Below the pieces are notes generated by a model, which was given only the letters and a program-made list of their open reading frames with translations, searched no databases and was not told where the DNA came from. The position numbers and the translations under genes are program-made. A DNA stretch of 64,000 nucleotides from Streptomyces sp. WMMC500 (GTDB taxonomy: Bacteria > Actinomycetota > Actinomycetes > Streptomycetales > Streptomycetaceae), in NCBI RefSeq assembly GCF_027497195.1, contig NZ_CP114905.1, positions 1-64,000 of the forward strand. The letters are read 5' to 3'. Shown here in pieces: positions 1 through 9,666 of this stretch; positions within the stretch are counted from its first letter, which is position 1, and the number at the start of each line of letters is the position of its first letter.

Positions 1-223
1 GTTATGGGCTCGCTGCGCGAGCCCATAACGACCGTCGATCGCTTCGCGATCGACGGTGCGGCGTTTCACGCCGCAAACACGCTCCGCGTGTTCCGAAATT
101 CGCGCTCCGCGCGAATTTACCGACTCCGCTCCGCTCCGCCGGAAAGACGGCAGGCTAGGGGGTGGGTGTGCATCGGAAGTGATGCACACTGTTAAGTCCC
201 GAAAACCAGGCCACACCCCCTAG
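1..223. repeat. Telomere-like array of palindromes at a linear replicon end
   Basis: Five perfect inverted repeats follow one another almost without gaps: 1-29 (13-bp stem, loop TGC), 31-57 (12 bp, TTC), 58-74 (7 bp, TTC), 76-92 (7 bp, TCC) and 96-118 (10 bp, TCC). A sixth lies at 167-188 (8-bp stem) and an outer pair CTAGGGGGTG/CACCCCCTAG at 155-164 and 214-223. Packed palindromes with 3-base loops are the hallmark of Streptomyces telomeres, where single-stranded 3' overhangs fold during terminal patching. The sequence is not the archetypal telomere I know. The helicase and tap-tpg genes just inside support the reading. Bases 224-568 hold one more hairpin near 294-318 and no gene that I can support. 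Confidence 0.85.
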
Positions 224-568
224 ATGACGGGGCGTCGGGAGTGGTGGGGGGCGAAGCCGCAGAATCTCGCCGTGGCTCCCATGCGGATACCGCACCCGGA
301 CCCCTGGAGGTCCGGGTGGATCGCTTGTGATCGCCAGTAAGCTCAACGGTTCGCACGTGGTGAGCGTACCATTCTCGCCCGATCGAGGGAAGCGTGCCCG
401 TCTCAGTGCATCGCTCAGATGCATCATGTAGAATCCCGAAATAGGCGCTACCCCCGGAGCCCCGCCAGTGGCTGATCGAACCACCGGGTGCGAAGCTCCA
501 ACATCGCCTCCATAGACCCGAATTCAGCAGCTCCGGCAGCATACGCTCTCGCCTCAGGGGAGGATTTG

Positions 569-3049
569 ATGCACACGGGCCCGAGCACTCTCCGTCCGCA
601 TCAAGTGGAAGCGGCAGACGCCGCGGTAAGGGCGTTAGAGCCGAAGCCCGGGAAGTCTTTCCCGCCGAACGGCCTGCGGGCGACGGTGGTGTCCGCGTGC
701 GGTACCGGTAAGACGATCACGGCGGCGCATGCCGCGATGCGCATCGCGCCGTACGGCCGGGTCCTGGTCCTCGTTCCGACGCTGGATCTGCTGTCGCAGA
801 CCGTGGCGGCCTGGCAGGCGGAGGGTCGGGACGGGATGGCGGTGGCGGTGTGCTCGCTCTCCGATGACCCGGTGCTGTGGAACGCCGGCGTGCGGGTGAC
901 CACCAACCCGATCCAGCTCGCCCTGTGGTTGGCCGGAAAGTCCCACGTGACCGTGTTCGGCACGTACTCCAGCCTGCCGGTGCTCATCGAAGCCCATGAG
1001 GGCGCGTACGGCCAGCAGCTCGATCGCTGGGACCTGGTCGTGGTCGATGAGGCCCACCGCACCTCCGGGTCGATGGGCAAGGCGTGGGCTGACGTCCACG
1101 ACCAGGCGCTGCTGCCCGCGGACCGGCGGCTGTACCTGACGGCTACGCCGAGGATTTGGGAGGCGCGGCCGGCGGTTGAGGTGCGGGAGGGTGTGCGGGA
1201 GGCGTTGCCGGAGGAGATGGCGGCGTCCATGGACGATCCTGCGGTGTTCGGGCCGACCGTCTATGAGCTGCCGCTCGCCGAGGCTGTGCGCCTCGAGTTG
1301 CTGGCGCAGTTTCAGATCGTGGTCGCCGAGCTGCGGGACCCCGAGCTGGCGGATGGGCAGTTGCGCGGGGAGGAGAAGCGTACGGAGGAGGTGCGGGGGA
1401 AGCGGATTGCGGCGTTGCAGACTGCGGTGCTGGAGGCGGCTGCCGAGCACAACCTGAAGACGATGATCACCTTTCATCATCGGACGATGGAGGCCGAAGC
1501 GTGGGCGGCTGGCCTGCCGGGCGTGGCCGCGAAGCTGCACGCGCTGGATCCCGGGCGGTACCCGGCGCGGCGGCTGGTGTGGGCGGACTGGCTGCACGGT
1601 GAGCACGAAGCGGAGCACCGGCGCGAGGTGCTGCGTCAGTTCGGTGACCGGGTCGACCGGCACGGCCGGCCGGTACGGCAGGCCGTGCTGTCGAACTGCC
1701 GCGTCCTCGGCGAAGGCGTCGACGTCCCCGCGGTCGACTCGGTGGCCATCATCGACCCGAAGGGGTCGGTGGTGGATATCGTGCAGGCCATTGGCCGGGC
1801 GCTGCGGCAGAAACCGCGTCAGGGGAAAATGGCGACGATCATGGTGCCGGTCTTTCTGGAGCATGGGGAGAGCCCGGAGGAAATGTATGCCTCGGGTTCG
1901 TACAGGCCGTTGGTGAATGTGATGCAGGCGTTGCGTGCGCACGATTCCAAGATGGTGGAAATGCTCGCGGTGCCGCAGGATCACACGTCGCCCGTGGGGC
2001 CGTCGGAGTCGATCGGCACGGCGCCGGCTGAAGGCGAGGAAGAGGGTCGGCTGCTGCTCCGCTTCTCAGCCCGGCGCTCTCCCGAGGCGATCCGCCGGTT
2101 CGTGGACATGCAGGTGATCAACCCCGTGCGGGAGTCGTGGGCGCGCGGGTTCGCCGCGGCGGCCCGCTACGTCGGCGGGCACGGCAACCTGCGGGTGCCG
2201 CTGACCTACCGGGAGCCGGGCTCGGGGTACCCGCTGGGGCGGTGGATCTCCGATCAGCGCACGGAGTACGCCGCCGGGCGCCTGGACTATGACGCCGAGG
2301 GGCGGGAGCGCAAGCGGCGGTTGAACGAGATCGGCATGGTGTGGTCGGCGCCGGACCTGGCGTGGGAGGAAAACCTCGCCGCCGCCCGAACGTACTTCGC
2401 CGAACACGGCACGCTGTGCGCGCCCCAGGGCGCGGCCGCGGCCGGCAAACCGGTTGGGCAGTGGCTGACCAACCTCCGCCGGCCGGGCGGGCTGGGCAAG
2501 GACCCGATCAAGGCGGCGCAGCGACGGGCGGACCTGGTGGAGGTCGACCCGGAGTGGAACCCCCGCGAGCTCGGCTGGACGACCGGCTGGCAGCGCAACT
2601 ACGTCAAGGTCAAGACTTGCCTGGACGGCGGCGCCTCCCTCGAAGAGTTGGCACCGGGCGTCCGCGTCGGCGGCGAAGACGTCGGGCGGTGGCTGAAGCG
2701 GCAGCAGGAGGCCTGGGAGGCCCTCAACGCCGAGCAGCAACGCCGGCTGCAGGCGTTGGGCGTGGCAGCCGCCGTACGGCCGCCAGAGGCTCGCACGGCG
2801 GCTGTCCGGGGCGGGGCGAGGGCCGCGGGGTTCGAGCGCGGCCTGGCCGCCGCCCGGCAGTACCGCGAACGTGAAGGCACCCTCGAGGGCGTGAGTCGGA
2901 AGCACATGGAGGTCGTCGTCGACCCGGCGACGCAAGCTGAGGCGTCTGTGCGGCTGGGGGTATGGCTCTCGAACGTGCGCTCTAGGCGGGACAGCTTGAC
3001 CCCGGAGCGGGCCGAGGCGCTGAACGAGTTGGGGCTGCGCTGGACGTAA
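569..3049 (+). CDS. Telomere-proximal SF2 helicase with C-terminal helicase-associated repeats
   Basis: 826 residues from the ATG at 569, chosen because GGGGAGGA lies just upstream; a GTG at 488 is in frame but has no ribosome site. Superfamily 2 motifs are clear: HQ motif near residue 11, Walker A ACGTGKT at 43-49, VVDEAH near 157-162, TATP near 191, and the arginine motif QAIGRALRQ near 406-414. Residues from about 520 to the end contain repeated helicase-associated units (patterns GHGNLRVP, GxWLxxLR, LGVWLSNVR). Helicase-like genes of this type (the ttrA group) sit at the ends of many Streptomyces linear replicons and have been linked to transfer or terminal DNA handling. Position less than 600 bases from the palindromes fits. 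Exact function is inferred. Confidence 0.85.
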   Translation: MHTGPSTLRPHQVEAADAAVRALEPKPGKSFPPNGLRATVVSACGTGKTITAAHAAMRIAPYGRVLVLVPTLDLLSQTVAAWQAEGRDGMAVAVCSLSDDPVLWNAGVRVTTNPIQLALWLAGKSHVTVFGTYSSLPVLIEAHEGAYGQQLDRWDLVVVDEAHRTSGSMGKAWADVHDQALLPADRRLYLTATPRIWEARPAVEVREGVREALPEEMAASMDDPAVFGPTVYELPLAEAVRLELLAQFQIVVAELRDPELADGQLRGEEKRTEEVRGKRIAALQTAVLEAAAEHNLKTMITFHHRTMEAEAWAAGLPGVAAKLHALDPGRYPARRLVWADWLHGEHEAEHRREVLRQFGDRVDRHGRPVRQAVLSNCRVLGEGVDVPAVDSVAIIDPKGSVVDIVQAIGRALRQKPRQGKMATIMVPVFLEHGESPEEMYASGSYRPLVNVMQALRAHDSKMVEMLAVPQDHTSPVGPSESIGTAPAEGEEEGRLLLRFSARRSPEAIRRFVDMQVINPVRESWARGFAAAARYVGGHGNLRVPLTYREPGSGYPLGRWISDQRTEYAAGRLDYDAEGRERKRRLNEIGMVWSAPDLAWEENLAAARTYFAEHGTLCAPQGAAAAGKPVGQWLTNLRRPGGLGKDPIKAAQRRADLVEVDPEWNPRELGWTTGWQRNYVKVKTCLDGGASLEELAPGVRVGGEDVGRWLKRQQEAWEALNAEQQRRLQALGVAAAVRPPEARTAAVRGGARAAGFERGLAAARQYREREGTLEGVSRKHMEVVVDPATQAEASVRLGVWLSNVRSRRDSLTPERAEALNELGLRWT

Positions 3050-3070
3050 CGCGTGTGTCGACCGTCTGGT

Positions 3071-3096
3071 GAGGGCCGGGGCTTCCCCCGGCCCTC
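3071..3096 (+). terminator. Terminator hairpin after the helicase
   Basis: Perfect 11-bp stem GAGGGCCGGGG / CCCCGGCCCTC with loop CTTC, starting 21 bases after the helicase stop. There is no T-run, which is usual for Streptomyces terminators. Confidence 0.6.
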
Positions 3097-3205
3097 TCGA
3101 CGTCCGGCGGCCGTTGCGACGTGCTGCTCTCGTGGCAGTAACCCGTCTGGCGGTGTACCGCCCCATGACAGCACGTCGGCTGGGGAGTGCCGGGGAGCGT
3201 GCGGC

Positions 3206-3775
3206 TCAGTCGTCGATGAAGATCTCCACTACGTCGATCTTGTTGTTCCACGTTCCGTTCACACCCTGGATCTCCGAGAGGTTGTCCAGCCCGATCCTCG
3301 CCTTAACAGCGAGGCTGGTCTGAGGTCCGGAGTCCCACATCACGGCGAGCGCGGTGGTGTGGTTACCGATGCTGTTGGCCCTGTTCCGGAAGCCGACACT
3401 CTCCAGGTTGTGCCGGCCGACGCTTTTGAACTGGACGCGCCGCCCCTCGAATTCCTTGTTGTCCCACAGGCACACGTACCCGCCCACGCAGTCGCCGAAG
3501 TCCTTGGTGTGGTAGTCGGAGCCCGGGCGGCCGACGCCTTCGGCGGCCCGATATGCGGCATCGTCGTCGTAGCAGCGGAAACTGGAATCCCCCTGTTCGA
3601 CGCAGACCTCCGCACCGCCCCAACTTCGCGACAGATCAAGCGTCTTCCCGTCGTACTCGGCCATGGCGGCGTCGGGGTTCGAGGGGCGATCGACCCGGTC
3701 CTCGGCCGAGGCAGACGGTGCCAGAAGGGTGATTCCGGCCACGGTGACAGATGTCAGAACGAGCGGGCGTCTCAT
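3206..3775 (-). CDS. Secreted peptidase inhibitor I36 / crystallin-like protein
   Basis: 189 residues from the ATG at 3775, preceded by AAGGA. Residues 1-24 form a classical signal peptide (MRRP, hydrophobic core, ASA cleavage region). The mature part has paired cysteines and the pattern CVGGYVCLWDNKEFEGR, typical of the Streptomyces peptidase inhibitor family I36, a beta/gamma-crystallin-like fold. Likely exported and soluble. It lies alone, convergent with the helicase gene. The family assignment is moderate; the target is unknown. Confidence 0.7.
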   Translation of the reverse strand: MRRPLVLTSVTVAGITLLAPSASAEDRVDRPSNPDAAMAEYDGKTLDLSRSWGGAEVCVEQGDSSFRCYDDDAAYRAAEGVGRPGSDYHTKDFGDCVGGYVCLWDNKEFEGRRVQFKSVGRHNLESVGFRNRANSIGNHTTALAVMWDSGPQTSLAVKARIGLDNLSEIQGVNGTWNNKIDVVEIFIDD

Positions 3776-4261
3776 GTCTTCTTGTTCCTTTTCGCAGAGC
3801 GCGGCGGCAATGCCCGCCTCATCGATCTCGGGGAAGGGCGCGGAATCGACCGGGCCGCAGCGGGCGGGCACCACACTACGAATCTCCATGCCCGGCACCA
3901 ACATGCACGGTGCGCAGGTCCCAGGCGGTAACCGTGCACGCTGCGCAAAGCAGCTGTATCGCCTCGCCGGCCACGAGCAAGGATCCGACGGCTGGCGCAG
4001 GGCTCGCGGTCGGCGGATGGCGCCCAGCGGTGGCACCAACCTGGGCGGTGCCGAAGCCGTCTGCGAGCACGCCGTAAAGAGCAGTTCCTCCCGGGCTGCT
4101 CCCGCGGAGGTGCGGGCGGGGCACCAGCGGGAGGGCAGCCCCAGCTCGGGGTGCCCGGTGGACGCCCGGTCGATCGACACGGTGCGGCGCTCGGCGTCGA
4201 ACAGGCACCAGATCCGCCTGCCGGCGGTGATCTGACTCCCGTAGCCAGCTCGGAACGACGC

Positions 4262-4405
4262 CCGCTCTCAGATACAAAGCCTTCAGGCCTGCCGCGCGGC
4301 GACCACGGTCCTGGAAGTAGGCGTACCCGAGGCCGGTGCCGAGGATGTCGCGCAGGCGCCGGCGGCGTGCCGGGCGAGGAGTTGGGCGGTGGCGCCCATG
4401 CCGGA
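4262..4405 (-). pseudogene. Fragment of a second tpg (terminal protein) gene
   Basis: The minus strand encodes AQLLARHAAGA and, after a small deletion and frame change, LRDILGTGLGYAYFQDRGRRAAGL. Both blocks match the C-terminal third of the intact Tpg at 4994-5551 (LLARHAAGA..., LGHAYFQDRGRRAAGL). No N-terminal part or start is left. It is a decayed extra copy of the terminal protein gene, about 0.6 kb outside the intact one, suggesting duplication or exchange of replicon ends. The surrounding DNA from 3,800 to 4,650 shows no other gene that I can support. Confidence 0.75.
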
Positions 4406-4653
4406 GACCACTGTGAGGTTCGCCGCCAGACCCGGGGCACATCAGAGCCTCGACCAGAGCCGGAGCGGTTCAAAGCGGGGCCGTCTGCAAGCTGACGGCC
4501 CCTCACGAAAAATCGAGGCCAGGTCCTCGATGATCGATCAGAAGTACTGGAAGTACCAGCCATCGGGGTCGATGAAGCACGGAGTAGTCTCGAATCCCGC
4601 TTCTTCGGTAGCACTCCGCTCAAGGGCACACCCGGTGTAACTACTGAAGGGCC

Positions 4654-4803
4654 CTAGGGTACAAGGGGGTGCACGGCGTCCTTCCCCATGCCCGGGTGCT
4701 CACTGGCAGCAGCTGATGCCGAAGTGAGTGCTCCGCCCCCCAGCACGAGACCAGCGGTGATCGCGACGGTGGGGAGAGTGCGTACGAATTTACGCGTCTT
4801 CAG
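4654..4803 (-). CDS. Possible small secreted peptide, or remnant
   Basis: About 49 residues: a basic start (KTRKFVR), a hydrophobic stretch (PTVAITAGLVLGGGAL) and an Ala/Ser-rich cleavage region, then only some 17 residues before the stop. The ribosome site AAAGGA lies directly before a CTG, so the start is uncertain; an in-frame ATG at 4887 would give an unusually long signal peptide. It looks like the signal peptide of a secreted protein whose mature part is lost or very short. Confidence 0.35.
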   Translation of the reverse strand: MKTRKFVRTLPTVAITAGLVLGGGALTSASAAASEHPGMGKDAVHPLVP

Positions 4804-4993
4804 ATTCCTTTCTGCATCTGCAGAATTCGGGTACCGCCGGTATCCCGTTTTCGCAACAGGCCAGCCGCGAGCCCCGACGTACGGCAAATGACGCTAGCCG
4901 CACGTGCTACACAAATCTTGACGAGATCTGATGGAGCCAGCCCGGCATGACCTGACCCCGGAGTCCTCGGGGCTGTCCAGGAGAAACAGGGCC

Positions 4994-5551
4994 TCAGCTC
5001 AAGTCGACGTCGAGGTGGTCGATGTCGGTGACCGTCACTTCCAGGCCGGCCGCGCGGCGGCCGCGGTCCTGGAAGTAGGCGTGCCCGAGGCCGGCGCCGA
5101 GAAGGTTCCGCAGCTCCGCTTCGCCGGCGCCGGCGGCGTGCCGGGCGAGCAACTGGGCGGTGATGTCCGCGGGGAGCTGTTCGGTGATGCGGCGCATGCG
5201 GGGGTCGTCGGTGGAGCCGGGCGCGGCGGTGAAGCCGAAGCGGGCGCGGGTCTCGACGATGGCGCCGCGCTGGGCGGCCTGCCGTATGGCGCGGGCCCGT
5301 ACGCGCGGCTGCCAGCTCTTGCGGACCTCGCGTTCCAGAGCGGCGGCCAGGCGCGGGGTGGGCCGCCGGGCCTTCCCGGCCAGGTAGCGCTCGACTTGCC
5401 GCTGGGAGCAGCCGAGACGGGCCGCGGCGCGGCGGGTGGAGCCCTGCTCCGCCCGTACGAGGAACCGCATGCGCGCGGTCGGGGAGGCGGGGATGGGGCG
5501 GGTGGCGGTGGCCGCCAGGGCGGCCTCGAGGGACTCGCCGATCGTCGCCAT
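4994..5551 (-). CDS. tpg: Telomere terminal protein Tpg
   Basis: 185 residues, the usual Tpg length, starting at an ATG behind GGAG, six bases after the tap stop. Tpg binds covalently to the 5' ends of Streptomyces linear DNA and primes end patching. Residues 38-60 form a helix-turn-helix (RAAARLGCSQRQVERYLAGK). Residue 114 is Thr (PGST), the position reported as the nucleotide acceptor in characterised Tpg proteins. The C-terminus has the conserved AYFQDRGRRAAGL. It follows tap in an operon and acts with it. The call rests on length, motifs, the Thr and the tap neighbour. Confidence 0.93.
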   Translation of the reverse strand: MATIGESLEAALAATATRPIPASPTARMRFLVRAEQGSTRRAAARLGCSQRQVERYLAGKARRPTPRLAAALEREVRKSWQPRVRARAIRQAAQRGAIVETRARFGFTAAPGSTDDPRMRRITEQLPADITAQLLARHAAGAGEAELRNLLGAGLGHAYFQDRGRRAAGLEVTVTDIDHLDVDLS

Positions 5552-5557
5552 GACGGG

Positions 5558-7726
5558 TTACTCCTGTTCGTCCCGGGTCGGGTCGTCCTTGATGTGGCGG
5601 GCCGGGTTGAAGCTCTGCTCGAGCAGCTCGGCGGCCCACCACAGCTCACGCACGCCCTCGAGTTTGGCCATCCCCGGGGAGACGCCGAGGCGGAAGGTGC
5701 CGGGGGCCGGCTTGCCCTCGGGTGTGCGGGGCAGCACGTCCAGCGGGGACGGTCCGGGGCTGGGGTAGACGACGCAGTCGGAGAGCACTGCGATCGGGTA
5801 CAGCCCGTGGCTGGTCATCTTGAGCATCTTGCGGTGCATGTTGATCCGGGCGGTGGCGATGACGGCGGCGCGGATGTCCGGCCGCCAGGTGGGCCGCTGA
5901 AGCGCCGGCCACCGCTGGTCGGCCTTGAACTTGGCCTTGCCCTGGGCGCGTTCGCGCAGCTTGCCGATCCCGCCCTTGACGGTCGCCTTGATCGCAGACA
6001 GGGCCGCGGTTGCGGCCGGGTCGACGTCCTTGTGGTCGGCCATCGCGTCGACGTACGCGGCTTCGCTCAGGTCCTTGGTGACGCCGAGGTCGGCCATCGT
6101 GGCCAGGTAGGCGTCGCGCAGCCGCTCGTACCAGGGGTCCAGGTAGGCGCCGGACTCCGGTCGCAGCCACGCCTCCAGCGGGGCCACGTGGTGGCCGAGT
6201 TCGGCGGCGTAGGCGACGGTGGGGGTGGCGTACCAGGCCGGCCCGGTGGGGCGTTCGCCGGTCGGCGTGAACGGGCTGGGTAGGCGGGGGTCCAGCTCGA
6301 TGTGGGAGAGGTCGACGTACCAGGCTCCGGGGATCTTCTTGTCGAAGCGGGGGCCGTCGGTGTGGAGCGGGGCGGAGAGGCCGACGGTCAGCCGGTTCGC
6401 CGCGGCGGCGAAGGCCATGTTGACGTCCAGGCCGATCACGTACGGCAGCCGGGCCTCGGCGTCGGTGACGCCGCCGGGGCGTACCCAGTCGTACGCCTCT
6501 TCGTCCAACGCCTGCCCCTCGCCGCGGCCTTGGGCGATGGGGTGCTCGGGTGGGGCCTCCGGCGGCGCCGGGTCCACCGCGGTGGTCAGCGATCCGGTCA
6601 CCGGGCCGGAAGTCCAGCCGTCGCCGGCGCGCACGGGGCGGGTCGGCGGCCGCAGGGCGGTCATCAGCTCCAGACCGGTCACGGCGGTGGAGCCGCGCGG
6701 GGTGAGTACCCGGGCGGCGTAGGTGCCGAGCATGCGCGCCAGTTCGCCCGGCGGCATCTGGTCGGTGCCTGGCCAGGCACGTTCCTCCAGCGCCTCCCAC
6801 GGCAGAATCGCCAGCTGCACACACCGCCGGCGCCCGCCCTCGGCGGGCCGGTAGATCCGCGGCCAGGGGCCGAAGCCGCGGCGGGTGAGCTTCCACCCGG
6901 CCGCTTGGATCTCGCGCACCACGGGGTGTTCTTCCGCCAGCCGCATCCCGTCGTCGAAGCTCCGGTTCTCCAACCGGGACGGCAACCCGAACCGCTCCGC
7001 CGCCGCGGCGGTCAGCGCCACCAGCGGGTCGGCGTCCTGTCCGAAGCGGTGCAGCCGCTCGGCGCCGAGCCCCGCGGCAAGCGCCCAGTCGACCAACTCC
7101 ACGACCGAGCCCGCCGGGCAGGACAGCGCGCGCCCGTCCGTGAGGTGCGCGGCGCCGTCGCCGTCCAGCACCGCCAACGCGCCCGCCGGGAACCGATTCC
7201 CCTCCCCCACCGCCGCGGCGGCCGGAGCGGTGCCGCGCTGGCGCATGGCTGGCCGCCGCCGTGACGCAGAGCCCGACGTCGACGACGACGTCGACGTCGG
7301 CCTGGCGCTCGCCGCGCTCCCGGCAGTCGGAGGAGTCGTCGTGGTGGAGCGGGGGCGTGCCCAGGTGGGCGGTGGTTCACGGGGCGGGATCAGATCGGGC
7401 AGCGCGAGGGCGGCCAGGTCCACCGGGGCACGTTCGGCCTCGATGTCCGCGGCGGGGGGTGGGTAGAGCTCGGCGAGCCGGTCCAACAGCCGGGCGTAAG
7501 CGTCGCGTTCGGGCGGCCGCGGTTCCGTGCTGCGCTTGGGGTCGTCGCTCTCCCAGTTCCCCACCGTGGCGCGGCGGACCTGCAGCGCGTCGGCGACGTC
7601 CTGCTGTGTCAGGCCGTGCGCTTCGCGCAGCCGCCTGCGCTCCGCCGGCAGCGGCAACACCGGCGAGCGGGCCACCAGCGCGTCAACCGCCTCGAAGAGC
7701 TGGCTCGCCCGGTCCTCAGCCACCAT
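5558..7726 (-). CDS. tap: Telomere-associated protein Tap
   Basis: 722 residues, close to the roughly 740 of known Tap proteins. Residues 28-60 are an XRE-like helix-turn-helix (LREAHGLTQQDVADALQVRRATVGNWE); the rest is the large Tap region without common catalytic motifs. Tap binds the single-stranded telomere overhang and recruits Tpg for end patching. The start is the ATG at 7726 or the adjacent GTG at 7723; the upstream GGGGAGG favours the latter by spacing. It forms a two-gene operon with tpg and is divergent from the pseudogene at 7852. Confidence 0.92.
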   Translation of the reverse strand: MVAEDRASQLFEAVDALVARSPVLPLPAERRRLREAHGLTQQDVADALQVRRATVGNWESDDPKRSTEPRPPERDAYARLLDRLAELYPPPAADIEAERAPVDLAALALPDLIPPREPPPTWARPRSTTTTPPTAGSAASARPTSTSSSTSGSASRRRPAMRQRGTAPAAAAVGEGNRFPAGALAVLDGDGAAHLTDGRALSCPAGSVVELVDWALAAGLGAERLHRFGQDADPLVALTAAAAERFGLPSRLENRSFDDGMRLAEEHPVVREIQAAGWKLTRRGFGPWPRIYRPAEGGRRRCVQLAILPWEALEERAWPGTDQMPPGELARMLGTYAARVLTPRGSTAVTGLELMTALRPPTRPVRAGDGWTSGPVTGSLTTAVDPAPPEAPPEHPIAQGRGEGQALDEEAYDWVRPGGVTDAEARLPYVIGLDVNMAFAAAANRLTVGLSAPLHTDGPRFDKKIPGAWYVDLSHIELDPRLPSPFTPTGERPTGPAWYATPTVAYAAELGHHVAPLEAWLRPESGAYLDPWYERLRDAYLATMADLGVTKDLSEAAYVDAMADHKDVDPAATAALSAIKATVKGGIGKLRERAQGKAKFKADQRWPALQRPTWRPDIRAAVIATARINMHRKMLKMTSHGLYPIAVLSDCVVYPSPGPSPLDVLPRTPEGKPAPGTFRLGVSPGMAKLEGVRELWWAAELLEQSFNPARHIKDDPTRDEQE

Positions 7727-7851
7727 GACCTCCCCACCCTTCATGTACGCGGAATGTGCGCTTGAGTGTACTCGTGAAGTTGGAGCCGCGGGTGGTGCAT
7801 CGGAGAGGCCCGTGGGCGTTCTGGCCCGGGCGGGCGGTGGTGGCTGCCAGC

Positions 7852-8140
7852 ATGGAGGGGGTGAACACGGCAGGCCGTGACACGGTTTCCGGGCGCGCCT
7901 ACACCCGTACGCGGGTGCGGGGGTTCGCGCCCTGGTCGCCGCGGCCGGCCACGCAGCGGCTGATCGAGCAGACCCGGGCCGTGCTGGCGGAGTACCGCGA
8001 CTTCCTGCCGATGACCGCACGCCAGGTGTTCTACCGCCTGGTCGGCGCCCACGGCTTCCCCAAGGGAGGAACGGGCGTATGACCGGCTGCAGGAGATGCT
8101 CACGAGGGCGAGTACGCCAAGGACGACCTTGAACCGATCT
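7852..8140 (+). pseudogene. Frameshifted fragment of a conserved tap-neighbour protein
   Basis: The reading frame encodes TRVRGFAPWSPRPATQRLIEQTRAVLAEYRDFLPMTARQVFYRLVG, the N-terminus of a conserved Streptomyces plasmid and telomere-region protein of unknown function. After AHGFPK the frame shifts: the continuation ERAYDRLQEMLTRA is in another frame from about 8066, and homology fades after 8140. Bases 8141-8491 show no supportable gene. It is divergently placed from tap. The family memory is good but the function is unknown. Confidence 0.6.
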
Positions 8141-8491
8141 CTGGCACGGGGCCGCGCGGCCGTCGCCCGGGCCCCGCCGGCCGGGCGCGCGGCGCCCCGA
8201 GCGGCCCTGACGGGGCCGGCCCGGCGGGGTCGTTCCCGGAATGCCGCCAAGCCGGCGCCAACCCGTTCGATAGTGCCGGCCAAATCGCCCGACCGATGCT
8301 GAACACACGGAGAGCATCGGTAAAGAGACGTCGGCAGGACGGGGTCGGAGAGGCTCATCCGGAAGCTCGTGCTTCCAGATATGGGGACGGCGCTCGGTCC
8401 CGGATGCCGCCTCCTGTGGTTCGGTGGTGGACGGGGGAGCTGCCCGCGATCCCGGTGCCCTGCGCGAGCCGTCACTCACGGAAGGCCGAGC

Positions 8492-9460
8492 GTGGAAGCC
8501 ATCGAAGTGCCGGTTCTGAATCGTCGGCGGCGGCGGGTGCGGCCTGGCCGCCTCCGTCTTCCCGTCCGACCAGGGTGTGGAGCACCTGCTGGTCGAGCGG
8601 CACACGGACACGTCGAGGGTGCCGCGCGCCCACTACCGGAACCAGCGCACCATGGACGTCTTCCGGCAGCACGTACTCGTGGACTTCGTCCAGGAGTACG
8701 CGGCGGCGGTGGAGATGTTCGGCAGGGTGCGCTGGCAGGCCTCGCTCACCGGCGACGGGCCGCTGGACGCCCAGGTCATCCATGAGATGGACGCCTTCGG
8801 CGGCGGCGCGCTGACCGACGTGTACGCGGAGCACGGTCCGGTCCCGGTCGACCGCCGCACGTCGGTGTTCGCCACCTACGTCGACTCCTCCCCGATCGGC
8901 AACGATGTGCGCGCCCGGCGGCGGAGATCCTCAACATTCACCGCTCCGAGTGTCAGGCGCACGACCTGGAGGTGGGCTTCGCGTACGAGGACGGCGCGCT
9001 CGTCCCCGACGGCACCGGGCCCCCGTCCCGCGCGGCCCTGGGCAACACCTGCCACCCCGCCACCCGGCCCGGGCACATGCTCCCGCACGCCTGGATCGAG
9101 CGGGACGGCGAGCGGCTGTCCACCCACGACCTGGTCGGCCGCGCCGGCGGCTTCGTGCTGATCACCGGCCCGGAGGGGAAGGCGTGGTGCGACACGGCGG
9201 CCGAGGCCGCCGAGAAGCTCTCGGTCCCCCTCACCACGGCCCGCATCGGCGACGGCGCCGAGTACGCCGCCGCCGACGGCCGGTGGGCGACCGTCCGCGA
9301 GATCACCGACGAGGGCGCCGTCCCGGTACGCCCCGACCACCACGTGGCCTGGCGGAGCACGACCGCCGGCAACGACCCGGGTGCCGCGCTGGACGACGCG
9401 TTCGCACATCCTCGCCCGGGGCTAGCGCGACCGCATAGCACCGCACGCCTGCGCCCGTGA
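8492..9460 (+). pseudogene. Broken FAD-dependent aromatic monooxygenase (TfdB/PheA type)
   Basis: Starts GTG at 8492 with MEAIEVPVL; a single extra A near 8519 shifts the frame, after which VGGGGCGLAASVF (the FAD Rossmann loop) continues. The N-terminal block runs to about 8915 (QRTMDVFRQH, EMFGRVRW). The middle of the protein, including the GD FAD motif, is missing, and the C-terminal block (EILNIHRSECQAHDLEVGFAYEDG ... RPDHHVAW) resumes in another frame at about 8920 and ends at 9460. Intact relatives are about 550 residues and hydroxylate phenols. So there is one frameshift and one large deletion. It lies at the border of the meroterpenoid region and may once have oxidised its aromatic core. 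Confidence 0.75.
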
Positions 9461-9666
9461 CGACGCCGGCAACGACGCCGCCACCACACGGCAAACAGCA
9501 CGACAGGCAGGAGAGGCTCCGGGACACGAACCCCCCGGACGCCGCCGCCCCCTCGCGCCCCCGCCGCCCGCAGGAGCGCCGGCTCGGCCCCACGTCACAT
9601 TCCCCCCGCCGTCCCCGTCAAGTGGGTGGGGGACGTATGTCCGTCACACGTGACAAGGAGAAGATC

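Noticed and set aside
4931..6283. Long plus-strand frame across tpg and tap
   Set aside because: Shadow of the minus-strand tap-tpg operon; no start site or motif.
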